Notes: generated by a model from the sequence alone, not told the origin. Shown: positions 18,268 to 26,928, counted from the stretch's first letter. The stretch is DNA of 64,000 nucleotides from Metabacillus litoralis (GCF_003667825.1 NZ_CP033043.1:1117001-1181000), one strand, 5' to 3'. Numbers and translations are program-made.

Positions 18268-19671
18268 ATGCTATATGAGAACTTTAAGGAGTTTTCCTTA
18301 GAAGATCAATTAGACTGGTTTAAAGCTACACTCCACTCAATTCATGATGGTGTTCTAGTAATAGATTCTAAAGAGATTGTTAAATTAATTAACCCTGAAT
18401 ATACGCGTATAACAGGAGTACAGCCTAATGAAATTATTGGAAAACCTCTTCGGTTAGTTCGTCCAAAAGCTCAATTAATTGAAACGTTAAAAGACGGAAA
18501 AGAACGAATTGGGGTTTATCGGAAAGAAGGAACTGTGGAATATGTTGTTGACATGGCACCAATTATATTAAATAACGAAATAATTGGGGCTGTTTCAATT
18601 TGTAAAGGGTTAACAGAAGTTCATAAGCTTTCAAAAGAACTAGAGAAAAACAAACAAAAACTATCTCAATTGAAAGAAAGAATGGACACCTTATATCAAG
18701 CTAAATATACATTCGACCAAATTATCGGTTCGGAAAGCGGACTGAAAGAAGTGGTTCACTTAGGAAGAAAAGCAGCTGAATCTAATTTACCTGTTTTAAT
18801 TATAGGTGAAAGTGGAACAGGAAAAGAACTATTTGCTCAAGCAATTCATAATGCAAGTTCTCGTGCAGAAAAGCCATTTATCCCAGTGAATTGTGCGTCC
18901 ATTCCGGCATCGCTCATTGAAAGTGAGCTTTTTGGATATACGGAAGGTACTTTTACAAGTGCTAAAAAGGGAGGAAAGCTAGGTTTATTTGAAATAGCAA
19001 ATTTAGGTACAATCTTTTTAGACGAAATAGGTGAATTATCTTATGATCTTCAAGCTAAACTTTTACGAGTTTTACAGGAAAAAACACTTAGACGAGTTGG
19101 TGAAGCAGGAGAAAGACAAATTGATGTTCGTGTAATTGCTGCAACAAACCGTGATCTAAAACAGCTTATTGAAAAGAAACGATTTCGTGAAGATTTGTAT
19201 TTTCGGTTGAATGTATTGCACCTTGATATTCCACCACTACGTAAAAGGAAGCAGGATATTCCTGACATTATTGATTTCATTTTATACAAGCACAACGTAC
19301 ATTCTGAAAGTGAACGGTATTATCGATTGCACGAATCAACCCTTACAATACTAAAAGCTTACGATTGGATCGGAAATGTAAGAGAATTGAAAAATACAAT
19401 TGATTATGCTGTATGCATGGCAGACGAAAGAGATATTCTACCTGAACATTTACCTAGTAGCTTTCATGGAGAAAATATCAGTATCTCAAAAAGAAATTCT
19501 AACAATCTTTTAAAAGCAGCTGTTGAGGAGACAGAGAAAAAAATCATTACAGATGTGTTGCAAATATATGGTTCTGAACTGGAGGATAAGAAAAAAGCAG
19601 CTAAGGAGCTTGGGGTGTCTTTAGCAACACTTTATAACAAAATGAAAAAGTATCAACTATATGATTTCTAA
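18268..19671 (+). CDS. Sigma-54-dependent transcriptional activator (PAS-AAA+-Fis)
   Basis: A 467-residue enhancer-binding protein. A PAS sensor domain covers about 15-125 (TLHSIHDGVLVIDSKEIV). A coiled-coil linker leads to the AAA+ domain: Walker A GESGTGKE at 180, Walker B TIFLDEIGELS, R-finger region FREDLYFRLNVL. A Fis-type helix-turn-helix is at the C-terminus (KKAAKELGVSLATLYNKMKK). The sigma-54 contact loop reads GTFTSA at 227-232 instead of the consensus GAFTGA, a real deviation. ATG 18268 follows TTGAGGAGG. It stands just upstream of a -24/-12 promoter and three palindromes, so it most likely controls the AtuA/CitMHS operon, perhaps sensing a carboxylate through PAS. Confidence 0.94.
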   Translation: MLYENFKEFSLEDQLDWFKATLHSIHDGVLVIDSKEIVKLINPEYTRITGVQPNEIIGKPLRLVRPKAQLIETLKDGKERIGVYRKEGTVEYVVDMAPIILNNEIIGAVSICKGLTEVHKLSKELEKNKQKLSQLKERMDTLYQAKYTFDQIIGSESGLKEVVHLGRKAAESNLPVLIIGESGTGKELFAQAIHNASSRAEKPFIPVNCASIPASLIESELFGYTEGTFTSAKKGGKLGLFEIANLGTIFLDEIGELSYDLQAKLLRVLQEKTLRRVGEAGERQIDVRVIAATNRDLKQLIEKKRFREDLYFRLNVLHLDIPPLRKRKQDIPDIIDFILYKHNVHSESERYYRLHESTLTILKAYDWIGNVRELKNTIDYAVCMADERDILPEHLPSSFHGENISISKRNSNNLLKAAVEETEKKIITDVLQIYGSELEDKKKAAKELGVSLATLYNKMKKYQLYDF

Positions 19672-19681
19672 AAAATTAGAA
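19666..19681. promoter_or_regulatory. Enhancer-like palindrome 1
   Basis: TTCTAAAAAATTAGAA, form TTCTAA-N4-TTAGAA. It overlaps the stop codon of the activator gene and is one of three such sites before the sigma-54 promoter. Confidence 0.65.
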
Positions 19682-19695
19682 AAGAACTTTTGTTG

Positions 19696-19711
19696 TTCTA
19701 AGGATTTAGAA
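19696..19711. promoter_or_regulatory. Enhancer-like palindrome 2
   Basis: TTCTAAGGATTTAGAA, the same TTCTAA-N4-TTAGAA form, 30 bases centre to centre from site 1, close to three helical turns. Confidence 0.7.
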
Positions 19712-19765
19712 TAACAGTATTCACAACTGATTGACGATTAAAAGAGGTTTATTAATTATTTGAAA

Positions 19766-19781
19766 TTCTAAAATTTTAGAA
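19766..19781. promoter_or_regulatory. Enhancer-like palindrome 3
   Basis: TTCTAAAATTTTAGAA, a perfect 16-bp palindrome of the same form, 70 bases after site 2 and about 50 bases before the -24 element. Confidence 0.7.
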
Positions 19782-19821
19782 ACTCACATTTTAAAAACGC
19801 TTTCATTATGCGTTTTTTATT

Positions 19822-19839
19822 TTGGCATGGAAGTTGCAT
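19822..19839 (+). promoter_or_regulatory. Sigma-54 (SigL) -24/-12 promoter
   Basis: TTGGCATGGAAGTTGCAT matches the consensus TGGCAYR-N4-TTGCW. The GG (19824-19825) and GC (19836-19837) are ten bases apart as required. It lies about 135 bases before the AtuA-family gene. Confidence 0.92.
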
Positions 19840-19973
19840 ATATATCGGTGTACATGAATTTACAGGAAGGATCTGGTCTAATATTTGAAAATAAATAATT
19901 GCATCAAGAATCAAATTAATTAAAAGTACTAAAAACCAATTTTGTGTACTTTTAGTCTTATTGGGGTGAAAAA

Positions 19974-21311
19974 ATGTTAAAGATCGGAAGTGGAGCTGGA
20001 TTTTCAGGTGATCGACTTGAACCCGCTGTTGAACTGGCTCAAAAAGTAAACTTGGATTATTTAGTATTAGAGTGTTTAGCTGAAAGAACAATTGCCATTG
20101 CCCAGAAAGAAAAAAGGAAAGATAAAAATAAGGGTTACGATCCTCTACTTGTTGATCGAATATCTGCCTTATTACCAGTATTGGATAAAAAACGATTCCG
20201 AATCATAACAAATATGGGAGCGGCCAATCCAATGGCTGGCGCTAAAAAGATTATTCATATTGCAAGTGAAATGAATATTTCTTGTAAGGTTGCAGTTGTA
20301 ACAGGTGATGATGTGATACAAGAGCTAGATAGTGAAAATGAAATCCTTGAAAACACTAATAAGGTTAAAGATTATCAAGTAATCTCAGCTAATGCCTACT
20401 TAGGAGCCAAGGCACTTATACCAGCTTTACAAACTAAAGCAGACATTATTATTACAGGACGTGTTGCTGATCCATCATTATTTCTTGCGCCGATGATTGA
20501 TTACTATGGTTGGTCACTAACTGATTATGAAACCATAGGTCAGGGTACTGTGATTGGACATTTACTTGAATGTGCTGGTCAAATTACAGGTGGCTATTTT
20601 GCAGATATAGGAGAAAAAGAAGTTGATAGGTTAGCAGACATAGGTTTTCCATATGCAATTATTGAACGTGATGGAACAGCTATTATTTCCAAGACTCCCG
20701 ACTCAGGTGGTGTAGTTAATTTACGAACTGTTAAAGAGCAATTACTATACGAGGTCCATGATCCAAGTCAATACCTAACACCAGATGTAACAGCAGATTT
20801 TTCTAATGTTAAGTTAACTCAGTTAGCTGAAAATGAAGTAAGGGTAGAGGGGGGGAAAGGCACGAAAAAGCCTAGTTCTTATAAAATATCTATTGGGTAT
20901 GACGCAGGTTATTTAGGAGAAGGGGAAATTTCATATGCAGGTTCAACAGCTGTTCAAAGAGCTAAGATGGCGGAGTGTATATTAAATAATAGACTTTGTA
21001 AAAAGATTCAAGATTTAAGGATTGATCTGATTGGCATTTCCTCCGTTCATCGTACAAACTTAGGAAATGATCAACCTTATGAAGTAAGACTACGGGCAGC
21101 TGCTCTTTGTAAAGATATAAAAGAAGCTCATAGTATTGGAAATGAAGTAGAAGCACTATACACGAATGGACCGTATGGAGGCGGTGGTGCAAGAAAAAGA
21201 GCGACAGAATGTCTAGGTGTTGTTTCAACTTTTATAGAAAGAAATTTAGTTGATAAAAAGATACAAGTGGAGGTTATAACGAATGAACAGAAAGCGAATC
21301 AAACTATATGA
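19974..21311 (+). CDS. AtuA-family (DUF1446) protein, main domain
   Basis: A 445-residue cytoplasmic protein of the acyclic-terpene-utilisation AtuA / DUF1446 family. Recognisable stretches: the N-terminal KIGSGAGFSGDRLEPA, YLVLECLAERTI, ITNMGAANP, IITGRVADPSLFLAP, LECAGQITGGYFAD and GPYGGGGARK. Many relatives are single proteins with an added C-terminal domain; here that domain is the next gene. AtuA takes part in citronellol breakdown in Pseudomonas but its reaction is not settled. The CitMHS carrier in the same operon points to a di- or tricarboxylate substrate. GGGGTG precedes ATG 19974. The sigma-54 promoter upstream should drive it. Confidence 0.9.
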   Translation: MLKIGSGAGFSGDRLEPAVELAQKVNLDYLVLECLAERTIAIAQKEKRKDKNKGYDPLLVDRISALLPVLDKKRFRIITNMGAANPMAGAKKIIHIASEMNISCKVAVVTGDDVIQELDSENEILENTNKVKDYQVISANAYLGAKALIPALQTKADIIITGRVADPSLFLAPMIDYYGWSLTDYETIGQGTVIGHLLECAGQITGGYFADIGEKEVDRLADIGFPYAIIERDGTAIISKTPDSGGVVNLRTVKEQLLYEVHDPSQYLTPDVTADFSNVKLTQLAENEVRVEGGKGTKKPSSYKISIGYDAGYLGEGEISYAGSTAVQRAKMAECILNNRLCKKIQDLRIDLIGISSVHRTNLGNDQPYEVRLRAAALCKDIKEAHSIGNEVEALYTNGPYGGGGARKRATECLGVVSTFIERNLVDKKIQVEVITNEQKANQTI

Positions 21312-21612
21312 GGTAGCACATAGCAGGGCAGGTGATAAGGGGAATACCTCTAACCTTTCACTTATCCCATTTAAGGAAAGTGACTTCGAATGGATAGGTC
21401 AGGTCGTAACTGTAGAAAGAGTAAAGGAGCATTTTAAAGACATTTTTGATGGTGATGTCATTCGTTATGACATATCATCTATTAAATCTTATAATTTTGT
21501 TTGCAAAAATAGTTTACTAGGAGGGGTAACGACCTCTCTTGCACTAGATACTCACGGGAAAAGTTTGAGTAGCGCTTTATTGGAAATGGAAATTCCTTTA
21601 TTGAATGAATAG
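21283..21612 (+). CDS. AtuA-like C-terminal (ferredoxin-fold) protein
   Basis: A 109-residue protein matching the small domain found fused to the C-terminus of many AtuA-family proteins: KLYEVAHSRAGDKGNTSNLSL at the start and NFVCKNSLLGGVTTSLALD near the end. ATG 21283 lies inside the end of the previous gene (29-base overlap, different frame) and has GGAGG about nine bases upstream, so the two are coupled and probably form one complex. The split, compared with fused relatives, is visible in the sequence. Confidence 0.88.
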   Translation: MNRKRIKLYEVAHSRAGDKGNTSNLSLIPFKESDFEWIGQVVTVERVKEHFKDIFDGDVIRYDISSIKSYNFVCKNSLLGGVTTSLALDTHGKSLSSALLEMEIPLLNE

Positions 21613-21662
21613 GACAGTAAACAACAGTTTGTAAGCGCTTAAAATATGTTAGGGGGAATCAT

Positions 21663-22949
21663 ATGTTAGCGACCTTAGGATTTTTAACAATCGGCGTTTT
21701 CTTATTATTGATTTTAACGAAAAGAGTATCTGTTATTGTCGCGTTAATTGTTGTTCCACTTGTATTTGCTTTAATTGGAGGATTTAGTTCCGACATTGGA
21801 ACTCTTATGTTAGATGGAATCCAAAGTGTAGCTCCAACAGGAATTATGTTAGGATTTGCTATTTTATTTTTTGGTGTAATGAATAATGCCGGATTATTTG
21901 ACCCTATTATTTCAAGAGTATTAAAGTTGGTAAAAGGAGATCCATTAAAAATTGTTATTGGAACAGCGGTTATTGCTATGGTTACTCATCTTGATGGATC
22001 TGGGGCTTCCACATTTTTAATTACAATACCAGCTCTTTTGCCTTTATATGATAAATTAAAAATGAATCGACTTGTTCTAGCAGGTGTTGTGGCATTAGGT
22101 GCTGGAGTAATGAATATTATGCCTTGGGGCGGGCCAACAGCAAGAGCTGGCAGTGCATTAGAATTAGATCCTGGGGCTATTTTTTCACCACTTATACCAG
22201 CTATGATAGCAGGAATAATTTGGGTGCTTTTTGTTGCTTATATCCTTGGTAAAAAAGAGAGAAAACGATTAGGTGTTACAGATATGGAATACAATTATGA
22301 TCAAGAGCTTTCAGATGAAGAAAGAAAAATGAGAAGGCCGAAATTATTTTGGATTAACCTAGTTATTACCATCCTAACAATTGTCGCACTTGTAAAAGTT
22401 TGGCTTCCTCTACCAATAGTGTTTATGGTTGCATTTGCTATTGTTTTACTTATTAATTATCCTAAACCAAACGACCAACAAGAACAAGTCAAGAGTCAGG
22501 CACTTGGAATGGTAACCGTTGTATCAATTATATTTTCAGCTGGAATTTTTACTGGGATTCTAGGTGGAACAGGTATGATCGAAGCTATGGCATTAGCAAT
22601 GGTTAATATTATTCCTGAGGGGATTGGAGGATCAATGGCTATAGTTGTTGCAGTGATTAGCATGCCAATCAGCCTTCTTTTTACACCTGATGCGTATTAT
22701 TTTGGTGTATTGCCAGTATTAAGTCAGTCAGCCGAAATATATGGAGTTGCGCCGGTCGAAATGGCCAGAGCTTCCATCTTAGGTCAAATGACAACTGGTT
22801 TCCCATTAAGTCCTTTAACAGCTTCAACCTTTTTATTAATTGGTTTAGCAGGGGTTGAATTAGGGGATCATCAGCGCTTTATTTTTAAATGGGCATTTGG
22901 CACAACAATTGTGATGGCAATTGTCGCCCTTATTATTGGTGCGATTTGA
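21663..22949 (+). CDS. CitMHS-family citrate/carboxylate:cation symporter
   Basis: A 428-residue carrier with about 12 membrane segments of the CitMHS group (B. subtilis CitM, CitH, YraO). Family marks: TLDGIQS-like region near residue 35 (LMLDGIQSVAPTGIM), HLDGSGASTFLITIPALLPLY near 112, MPWGGPTARA near 152, and FTPDAYYFGVLPVL near 335. Known members carry metal-citrate complexes; here the substrate may be another carboxylate used by the AtuA pair. It is 50 bases after the small AtuA-like gene with AGGGGG before ATG 21663, and ends at a strong terminator. Confidence 0.93.
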   Translation: MLATLGFLTIGVFLLLILTKRVSVIVALIVVPLVFALIGGFSSDIGTLMLDGIQSVAPTGIMLGFAILFFGVMNNAGLFDPIISRVLKLVKGDPLKIVIGTAVIAMVTHLDGSGASTFLITIPALLPLYDKLKMNRLVLAGVVALGAGVMNIMPWGGPTARAGSALELDPGAIFSPLIPAMIAGIIWVLFVAYILGKKERKRLGVTDMEYNYDQELSDEERKMRRPKLFWINLVITILTIVALVKVWLPLPIVFMVAFAIVLLINYPKPNDQQEQVKSQALGMVTVVSIIFSAGIFTGILGGTGMIEAMALAMVNIIPEGIGGSMAIVVAVISMPISLLFTPDAYYFGVLPVLSQSAEIYGVAPVEMARASILGQMTTGFPLSPLTASTFLLIGLAGVELGDHQRFIFKWAFGTTIVMAIVALIIGAI

Positions 22950-22954
22950 GAACT

Positions 22955-22984
22955 AAAAAGCCAACTAATTCAGTTGGCTTTTTT
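22955..22984. terminator. Terminator after the CitMHS gene
   Basis: AAAAAGCCAACT and AGTTGGCTTTTTT form a 12-bp stem with loop AATTC. It can serve both this operon and the convergent ABC exporter genes. Confidence 0.92.
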
Positions 22985-23006
22985 AACTAGGTTCTTATTA
23001 AAAACC

Positions 23007-24119
23007 CTATCTCACAGCCACAATCGACTTCCGTTTATACAATAATGACCCAATCACAAACGTAACAATTCCCCAAAGAACCATAATAGCTATTCCAGCC
23101 CATATTGAAGCTGTAAAGAGGCTCGTTTCATAAACCATACTCTCTCTTAAGCCTTCAACAAAATAGGTAAGTGGTAAAACATTTGAGATTGGTCGAATCC
23201 ACTCCGGCATCGTTTCGATTGGGAAAAAGACGCCACTTAAAAACATCATAAGAAAGTTTGCAATATTGGCTACTCCCATATAAGCTTCTGTCGTTTTGCT
23301 GAAGGAGGAAATAAAATAGCCAACAGCTGTAAAAGAAAGGGTACCAAGTAAAAAGACGATTAACAGAGTTGGAAAATTGATAAACAAGTTTGCACCAAAA
23401 ATATATACTCCAATGAGCGATAGGAGAATAATCTGAACAACACTGAATAATACCCTCATGACCATATCGCTTAAACCAAAAAGGTTCATATTAGCCGGAG
23501 TCATTTGTAGTCGTTTGATTAAGCCTTTGCTACGCATCTCCACTAATCCAACCATCCCAAACATTCCACCTTGTGCAATTGCCAATGCAATCATTCCAGT
23601 AAGTAGAAAATCTGTGTAACTTAATTCAGCATTACCTGATGAAATGGCTTCTGTTTGTAATTCAAAAGCGGGTGTTACACCTGAAGCTACTAGGTTTGTT
23701 TGTTGAACAAATTGATTTAGCATACCTGTAAGTGCTTGTGCTGTTGCTCCTTGTTCATCTTCTTTGTTAACAACGAGTAAAAGGGAGGAGGCATCAATTG
23801 ATTCAGGTAGGACAATCGCTGCATCTACTTCTTGATTCTTTACTAATTTGTCAGCTTCTTCTCGTGTTACAGGGTCTTCTGTTTCAAGTTCAAGTACATC
23901 TAGCTGTGTAATTTGCTCAAGCATCATGTTTGACGTGGGATTAGGATTTTCATTCACGATTGCAACACTTGCTGAAAATTCATCATCAGAGCTACCACTA
24001 AAAATAGACATAAAAATAACCATTAAAATAACAGGGAAAAAGATGCCCCAAAACCATGATTGCTTTTCTCGAAATGTTAATTTTAATTGAGCAATAAACA
24101 TTTGTTTGAATTGATTCAT
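23007..24119 (-). CDS. ABC-2 type permease (drug or lipid exporter)
   Basis: A 370-residue ABC-2 permease with one N-terminal membrane segment, a large external domain (about 45-170) and five C-terminal segments, the ABC2_membrane_3 layout. The motif MRSKGLIKRLQMTPAN (about 203) and FPIETMPEWIRPISNVLPLTYFVEGLR (about 305) are typical. The start is ATG 24119 after GGAGGGATTAGG; a longer frame to 24161 overlaps the upstream ATPase gene. It pairs with the ATPase gene one base away. LnrLMN-type systems have two permeases, while only one is present here, so a homodimer is likely. Confidence 0.88.
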   Translation of the reverse strand: MNQFKQMFIAQLKLTFREKQSWFWGIFFPVILMVIFMSIFSGSSDDEFSASVAIVNENPNPTSNMMLEQITQLDVLELETEDPVTREEADKLVKNQEVDAAIVLPESIDASSLLLVVNKEDEQGATAQALTGMLNQFVQQTNLVASGVTPAFELQTEAISSGNAELSYTDFLLTGMIALAIAQGGMFGMVGLVEMRSKGLIKRLQMTPANMNLFGLSDMVMRVLFSVVQIILLSLIGVYIFGANLFINFPTLLIVFLLGTLSFTAVGYFISSFSKTTEAYMGVANIANFLMMFLSGVFFPIETMPEWIRPISNVLPLTYFVEGLRESMVYETSLFTASIWAGIAIMVLWGIVTFVIGSLLYKRKSIVAVR

Positions 24120-24120
24120 C

Positions 24121-25050
24121 CTAATCCCTCCATTCCTTGCCAGTGAATTCAATAAATACATCTTCTAAACTCATTTCACGAATGGAGACCTGTTCAACTC
24201 GATAATTCTTTTCTTTTGTAAATGCGAATAAGTCATAAAGTGTATCTTCTGGATTTGCTGTCCATATCCTTAATGATGAATCTTCACGTTCAGTACGAGA
24301 AACTGACTGAAGATTTTGTGAAAATGTATTTGCTTCTATAGCGACTTCTTCACCGTCAACAAACGATAATCTTACTTCTCTTTCTTTTGTTAACTTTTCG
24401 ATAAGGGCAGATGGTGTGTCTAATGTAATAACTCGTCCTTGATCTACAATGCAAACTCTGTCACTTAATTTTTCAGCTTCTTCCATATAATGCGTTGTTA
24501 AAATGGTTGTTTTGCCTAGTTGTTTTAACTGTAAAATGATATCCCAAATATTTCGTCGTGCTTGTGGATCTAGGCCTGTTGTTGGTTCATCTAGAAAGAT
24601 GATGTCAGGATCACTGATCATCGCAAGTCCAATTGCAAGCCTTTGACGCTGTCCACCAGATAGCTTTTTCACATGATTTTTGCGGTGATCAGTAAGGTTT
24701 ACAAGATCTAAAATTTCTTTTGTAGATCGGGCCTTGTCATAAAAAGTAGCAAAAAGATTAAGATTTTCCTCAGGTGTTAACAAATCAAACATTGCACTCG
24801 ACTGTGGCTGTACACCAATTTTCTTTTTAATTTCTGTTCCGTTCTTTTCCCAGTTTAGTTCCCCATACATAATTTCACCTGAATCAGGAGTTACCAAGCC
24901 TTCAATCATTTCTAATGTTGTTGTTTTGCCTGCACCATTTGGACCAATAATGGTGAATACTTCACCAGCTTGAACCGAAAAGCTAATGTCTTGAACGGCA
25001 TGAACAGAACCAAATGATTTTTTCAACTGCTTTACCTCTAACACCGTCAT
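24121..25050 (-). CDS. ABC transporter ATP-binding protein
   Basis: A 309-residue ABC ATPase of the multidrug/daunorubicin type: Walker A GPNGAGKTT, signature LSGGQRQRL, Walker B IIFLDEPTTGLDP, H-loop TTHYMEEAE, and a C-terminal DUF4162-like extension (about 215-305). AAGTGAGGAG precedes ATG 25050. With the permease one base downstream it forms a two-gene exporter. The substrate is unknown. Confidence 0.92.
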   Translation of the reverse strand: MTVLEVKQLKKSFGSVHAVQDISFSVQAGEVFTIIGPNGAGKTTTLEMIEGLVTPDSGEIMYGELNWEKNGTEIKKKIGVQPQSSAMFDLLTPEENLNLFATFYDKARSTKEILDLVNLTDHRKNHVKKLSGGQRQRLAIGLAMISDPDIIFLDEPTTGLDPQARRNIWDIILQLKQLGKTTILTTHYMEEAEKLSDRVCIVDQGRVITLDTPSALIEKLTKEREVRLSFVDGEEVAIEANTFSQNLQSVSRTEREDSSLRIWTANPEDTLYDLFAFTKEKNYRVEQVSIREMSLEDVFIEFTGKEWRD

Positions 25051-25229
25051 TTTTTCTCCTCACTTCCTTGGAAACTATACCCATTTACTAGTACGCTATT
25101 CTCTTTAAATAGTTTCATCATTTTTAAAATTTATTGATTACTGTTTTTTCTATAACAACTCAAAAACTCTTAGTTTATAATAATTTTAAGAAGAAATACA
25201 TAATGGTCGACATAATGGAGGAGCAAAGG

Positions 25230-25724
25230 ATGGAAAAGGTAAAATCAGTGACATTGGACGGAGAGGAAATCCACGTTTTTAATAGTGCCATTTATCTTTT
25301 TGAAACTAATACTACGGTTACACTTGAATTAAACATCATCGTTAGTGAAATAGTCGCCAATAAATATAAACATGTTGACAAGCTTATTATTGAAATAGAA
25401 TTAGAGGATGGAAGAATGATAAATTCGATTATGAGTGTGACCGTTATGCAAGGGAGGTTACCACAATTACATATTTTTTGTGACATTGATGATCTTAATG
25501 AATATAAAGGTCTTTCAATTTTGGACGAAAACAATTCCTCGTTTCCGGATATCGAGGAGGGAATTACGCTAGAAGAGATAAGAAAAGTGGAAATGCCTCT
25601 TGAAGACATCACTTTAAAATTGAAGCTTCCAATTGATCAAGTTGAATGGTTAAGGACACTAAAGAAGAAGGAAGTAACTGCTATGATGGAAGAGTTTTTA
25701 ATCTATTATAGGAAAAAAGGGTGA
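25230..25724 (+). CDS. Hypothetical protein, no recognised domain
   Basis: A 164-residue acidic soluble protein with alternating hydrophobic/charged stretches that look like beta-strands in the first two thirds and a helical C-terminus (KLPIDQVEWLRTLKKKEV). No signal peptide or membrane segment. ATG 25230 is chosen because GGAGGAG lies six bases upstream; earlier ATGs at 25203 and 25215 and the frame start at 25134 have weaker sites. It stands divergent from the ABC exporter and 58 bases before the CPBP protease gene, with which it may share transcription. Confidence 0.7.
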   Translation: MEKVKSVTLDGEEIHVFNSAIYLFETNTTVTLELNIIVSEIVANKYKHVDKLIIEIELEDGRMINSIMSVTVMQGRLPQLHIFCDIDDLNEYKGLSILDENNSSFPDIEEGITLEEIRKVEMPLEDITLKLKLPIDQVEWLRTLKKKEVTAMMEEFLIYYRKKG

Positions 25725-25782
25725 CGATCTCTATAAAAAATTGTCTTCTTGTGCTGTCAAATTTTCGAGGAAGAGGTAAAAA

Positions 25783-26394
25783 ATGGAACCACCTAATATT
25801 GTAAATCAAAAAAACTTTAAAGCAGAATTTAACCTAAAAGATATTACACCAATTTTTGCAGTATTTTCACTTATTCTCTCAGTATTAATATTTGTTTTTA
25901 TAAAAATAGAACTAATACCTGTGGAACACTATTTTTCTTTAGAAAACCCTTCTAAACTAGTGGCAAGCACAATTATGACTTCTATTGGCTTAATCATTTT
26001 TGGTATCGTGTTAACAGTAATCATGCCTGCAAAATTTATTGATGAAACAAATAAAACATTTCAACATGAATCCTTATCGACGATTATGATTAGCATGTTA
26101 TTTGTCGTATTGTTTGAGGAACTGTTATTTAGGGGGATTATACAAAATTTTATATTTCTTATTCTTAAAAATGAGTGGTATGCAATAATTGTAACGGCTT
26201 TAATTTTTGTCATTTATCATAAACGATATTTTAATAAGCCGCTCATGTTGTTAAATATCACACTACCTAGTTTGGTTTTTTGCTGGATTTATTTTTATCA
26301 TGATAATATTATTGTTCCAGTTATCATTCACTACACTATGAATATAACATTAACATTAATGTTTAAATATAATTTAATCAGATTAAGGAATTGA
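25783..26394 (+). CDS. CPBP-family intramembrane metalloprotease
   Basis: A 203-residue membrane protein with six to seven segments and the CPBP (CAAX protease / bacteriocin-processing) motifs: FEELLFRGII (EExxxR) near residue 113, FVIYH near 146, and a final PVIIHYTMN near 186 that supplies the second His. All three motifs needed for metal binding appear intact. GAGGAAGAGGT precedes ATG 25783. Relatives act in prenyl-protein processing or in bacteriocin self-immunity. A 45-residue peptide gene follows 165 bases later, which makes a peptide-related role worth testing. Confidence 0.85.
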   Translation: MEPPNIVNQKNFKAEFNLKDITPIFAVFSLILSVLIFVFIKIELIPVEHYFSLENPSKLVASTIMTSIGLIIFGIVLTVIMPAKFIDETNKTFQHESLSTIMISMLFVVLFEELLFRGIIQNFIFLILKNEWYAIIVTALIFVIYHKRYFNKPLMLLNITLPSLVFCWIYFYHDNIIVPVIIHYTMNITLTLMFKYNLIRLRN

Positions 26395-26480
26395 GTTAAG
26401 GGCAAGAATTATGGATAAAATAGCAGCTCACTAGAAATAGGATATTTAAAATAAAATAAATTTTTTGAAAGATCATGATA

Positions 26481-26516
26481 AATATATGACACATTTTCTA
26501 ACCTCCGTCATATATT
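26481..26516. repeat. 10-bp inverted repeat before the small peptide gene
   Basis: AATATATGAC (26481-26490) is repeated as its exact complement GTCATATATT (26507-26516) with 16 bases between. It lies about 45 bases before the 45-residue gene and may be an operator for it, or a weak stem-loop. Confidence 0.55.
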
Positions 26517-26558
26517 AACTTCTGTGTGAGAAATTTAACATAGGAAGGAAAGTTTAAT

Positions 26559-26696
26559 ATGAACAATCAACAAACAACTATTTCTATTAAGAATGACTAC
26601 AAAGACGGAGGTAATGGATACAAAGTTATTGAAGTAAATATTTCCAATACATCAGATAACTTATATGCTGTTGTAACACCAGTTAACAAAATGTAA
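26559..26696 (+). CDS. 45-residue peptide of unknown function
   Basis: A short open frame from ATG 26559 to TAA 26694-26696, with AGGAAGG at proper distance upstream. The peptide is polar, rich in Asn, Thr, Val and Tyr (IKNDYKDGGNGYKVIEV in the middle), has no signal peptide or membrane segment, and looks like a small beta-sheet protein. A downstream G:U-containing hairpin (about 26707-26753) could end its transcript. I recognise no family. The ribosome site, the inverted repeat upstream and the tight isolation support a real gene. Confidence 0.6.
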   Translation: MNNQQTTISIKNDYKDGGNGYKVIEVNISNTSDNLYAVVTPVNKM

Positions 26697-26928
26697 ATAA
26701 ATAGATAAGCGGTCTTTTTTGAAAGTATAGGGTATACATAGAAAAGATCGCTTTGTTGTGCGTGGCATAGTCCAAGTTTTGCTAAAAATCGTTGTTATTG
26801 TATCAAACCAGATTAAATCTATTATTAGCGAAAACTGGATTTTAATCACAAACCTATAAGAATAGAAAAAGGATGGGAAAAGAGGACATTATGATCTCAG
26901 TTTTCTCATCCTTTTATATGGATTGGAT

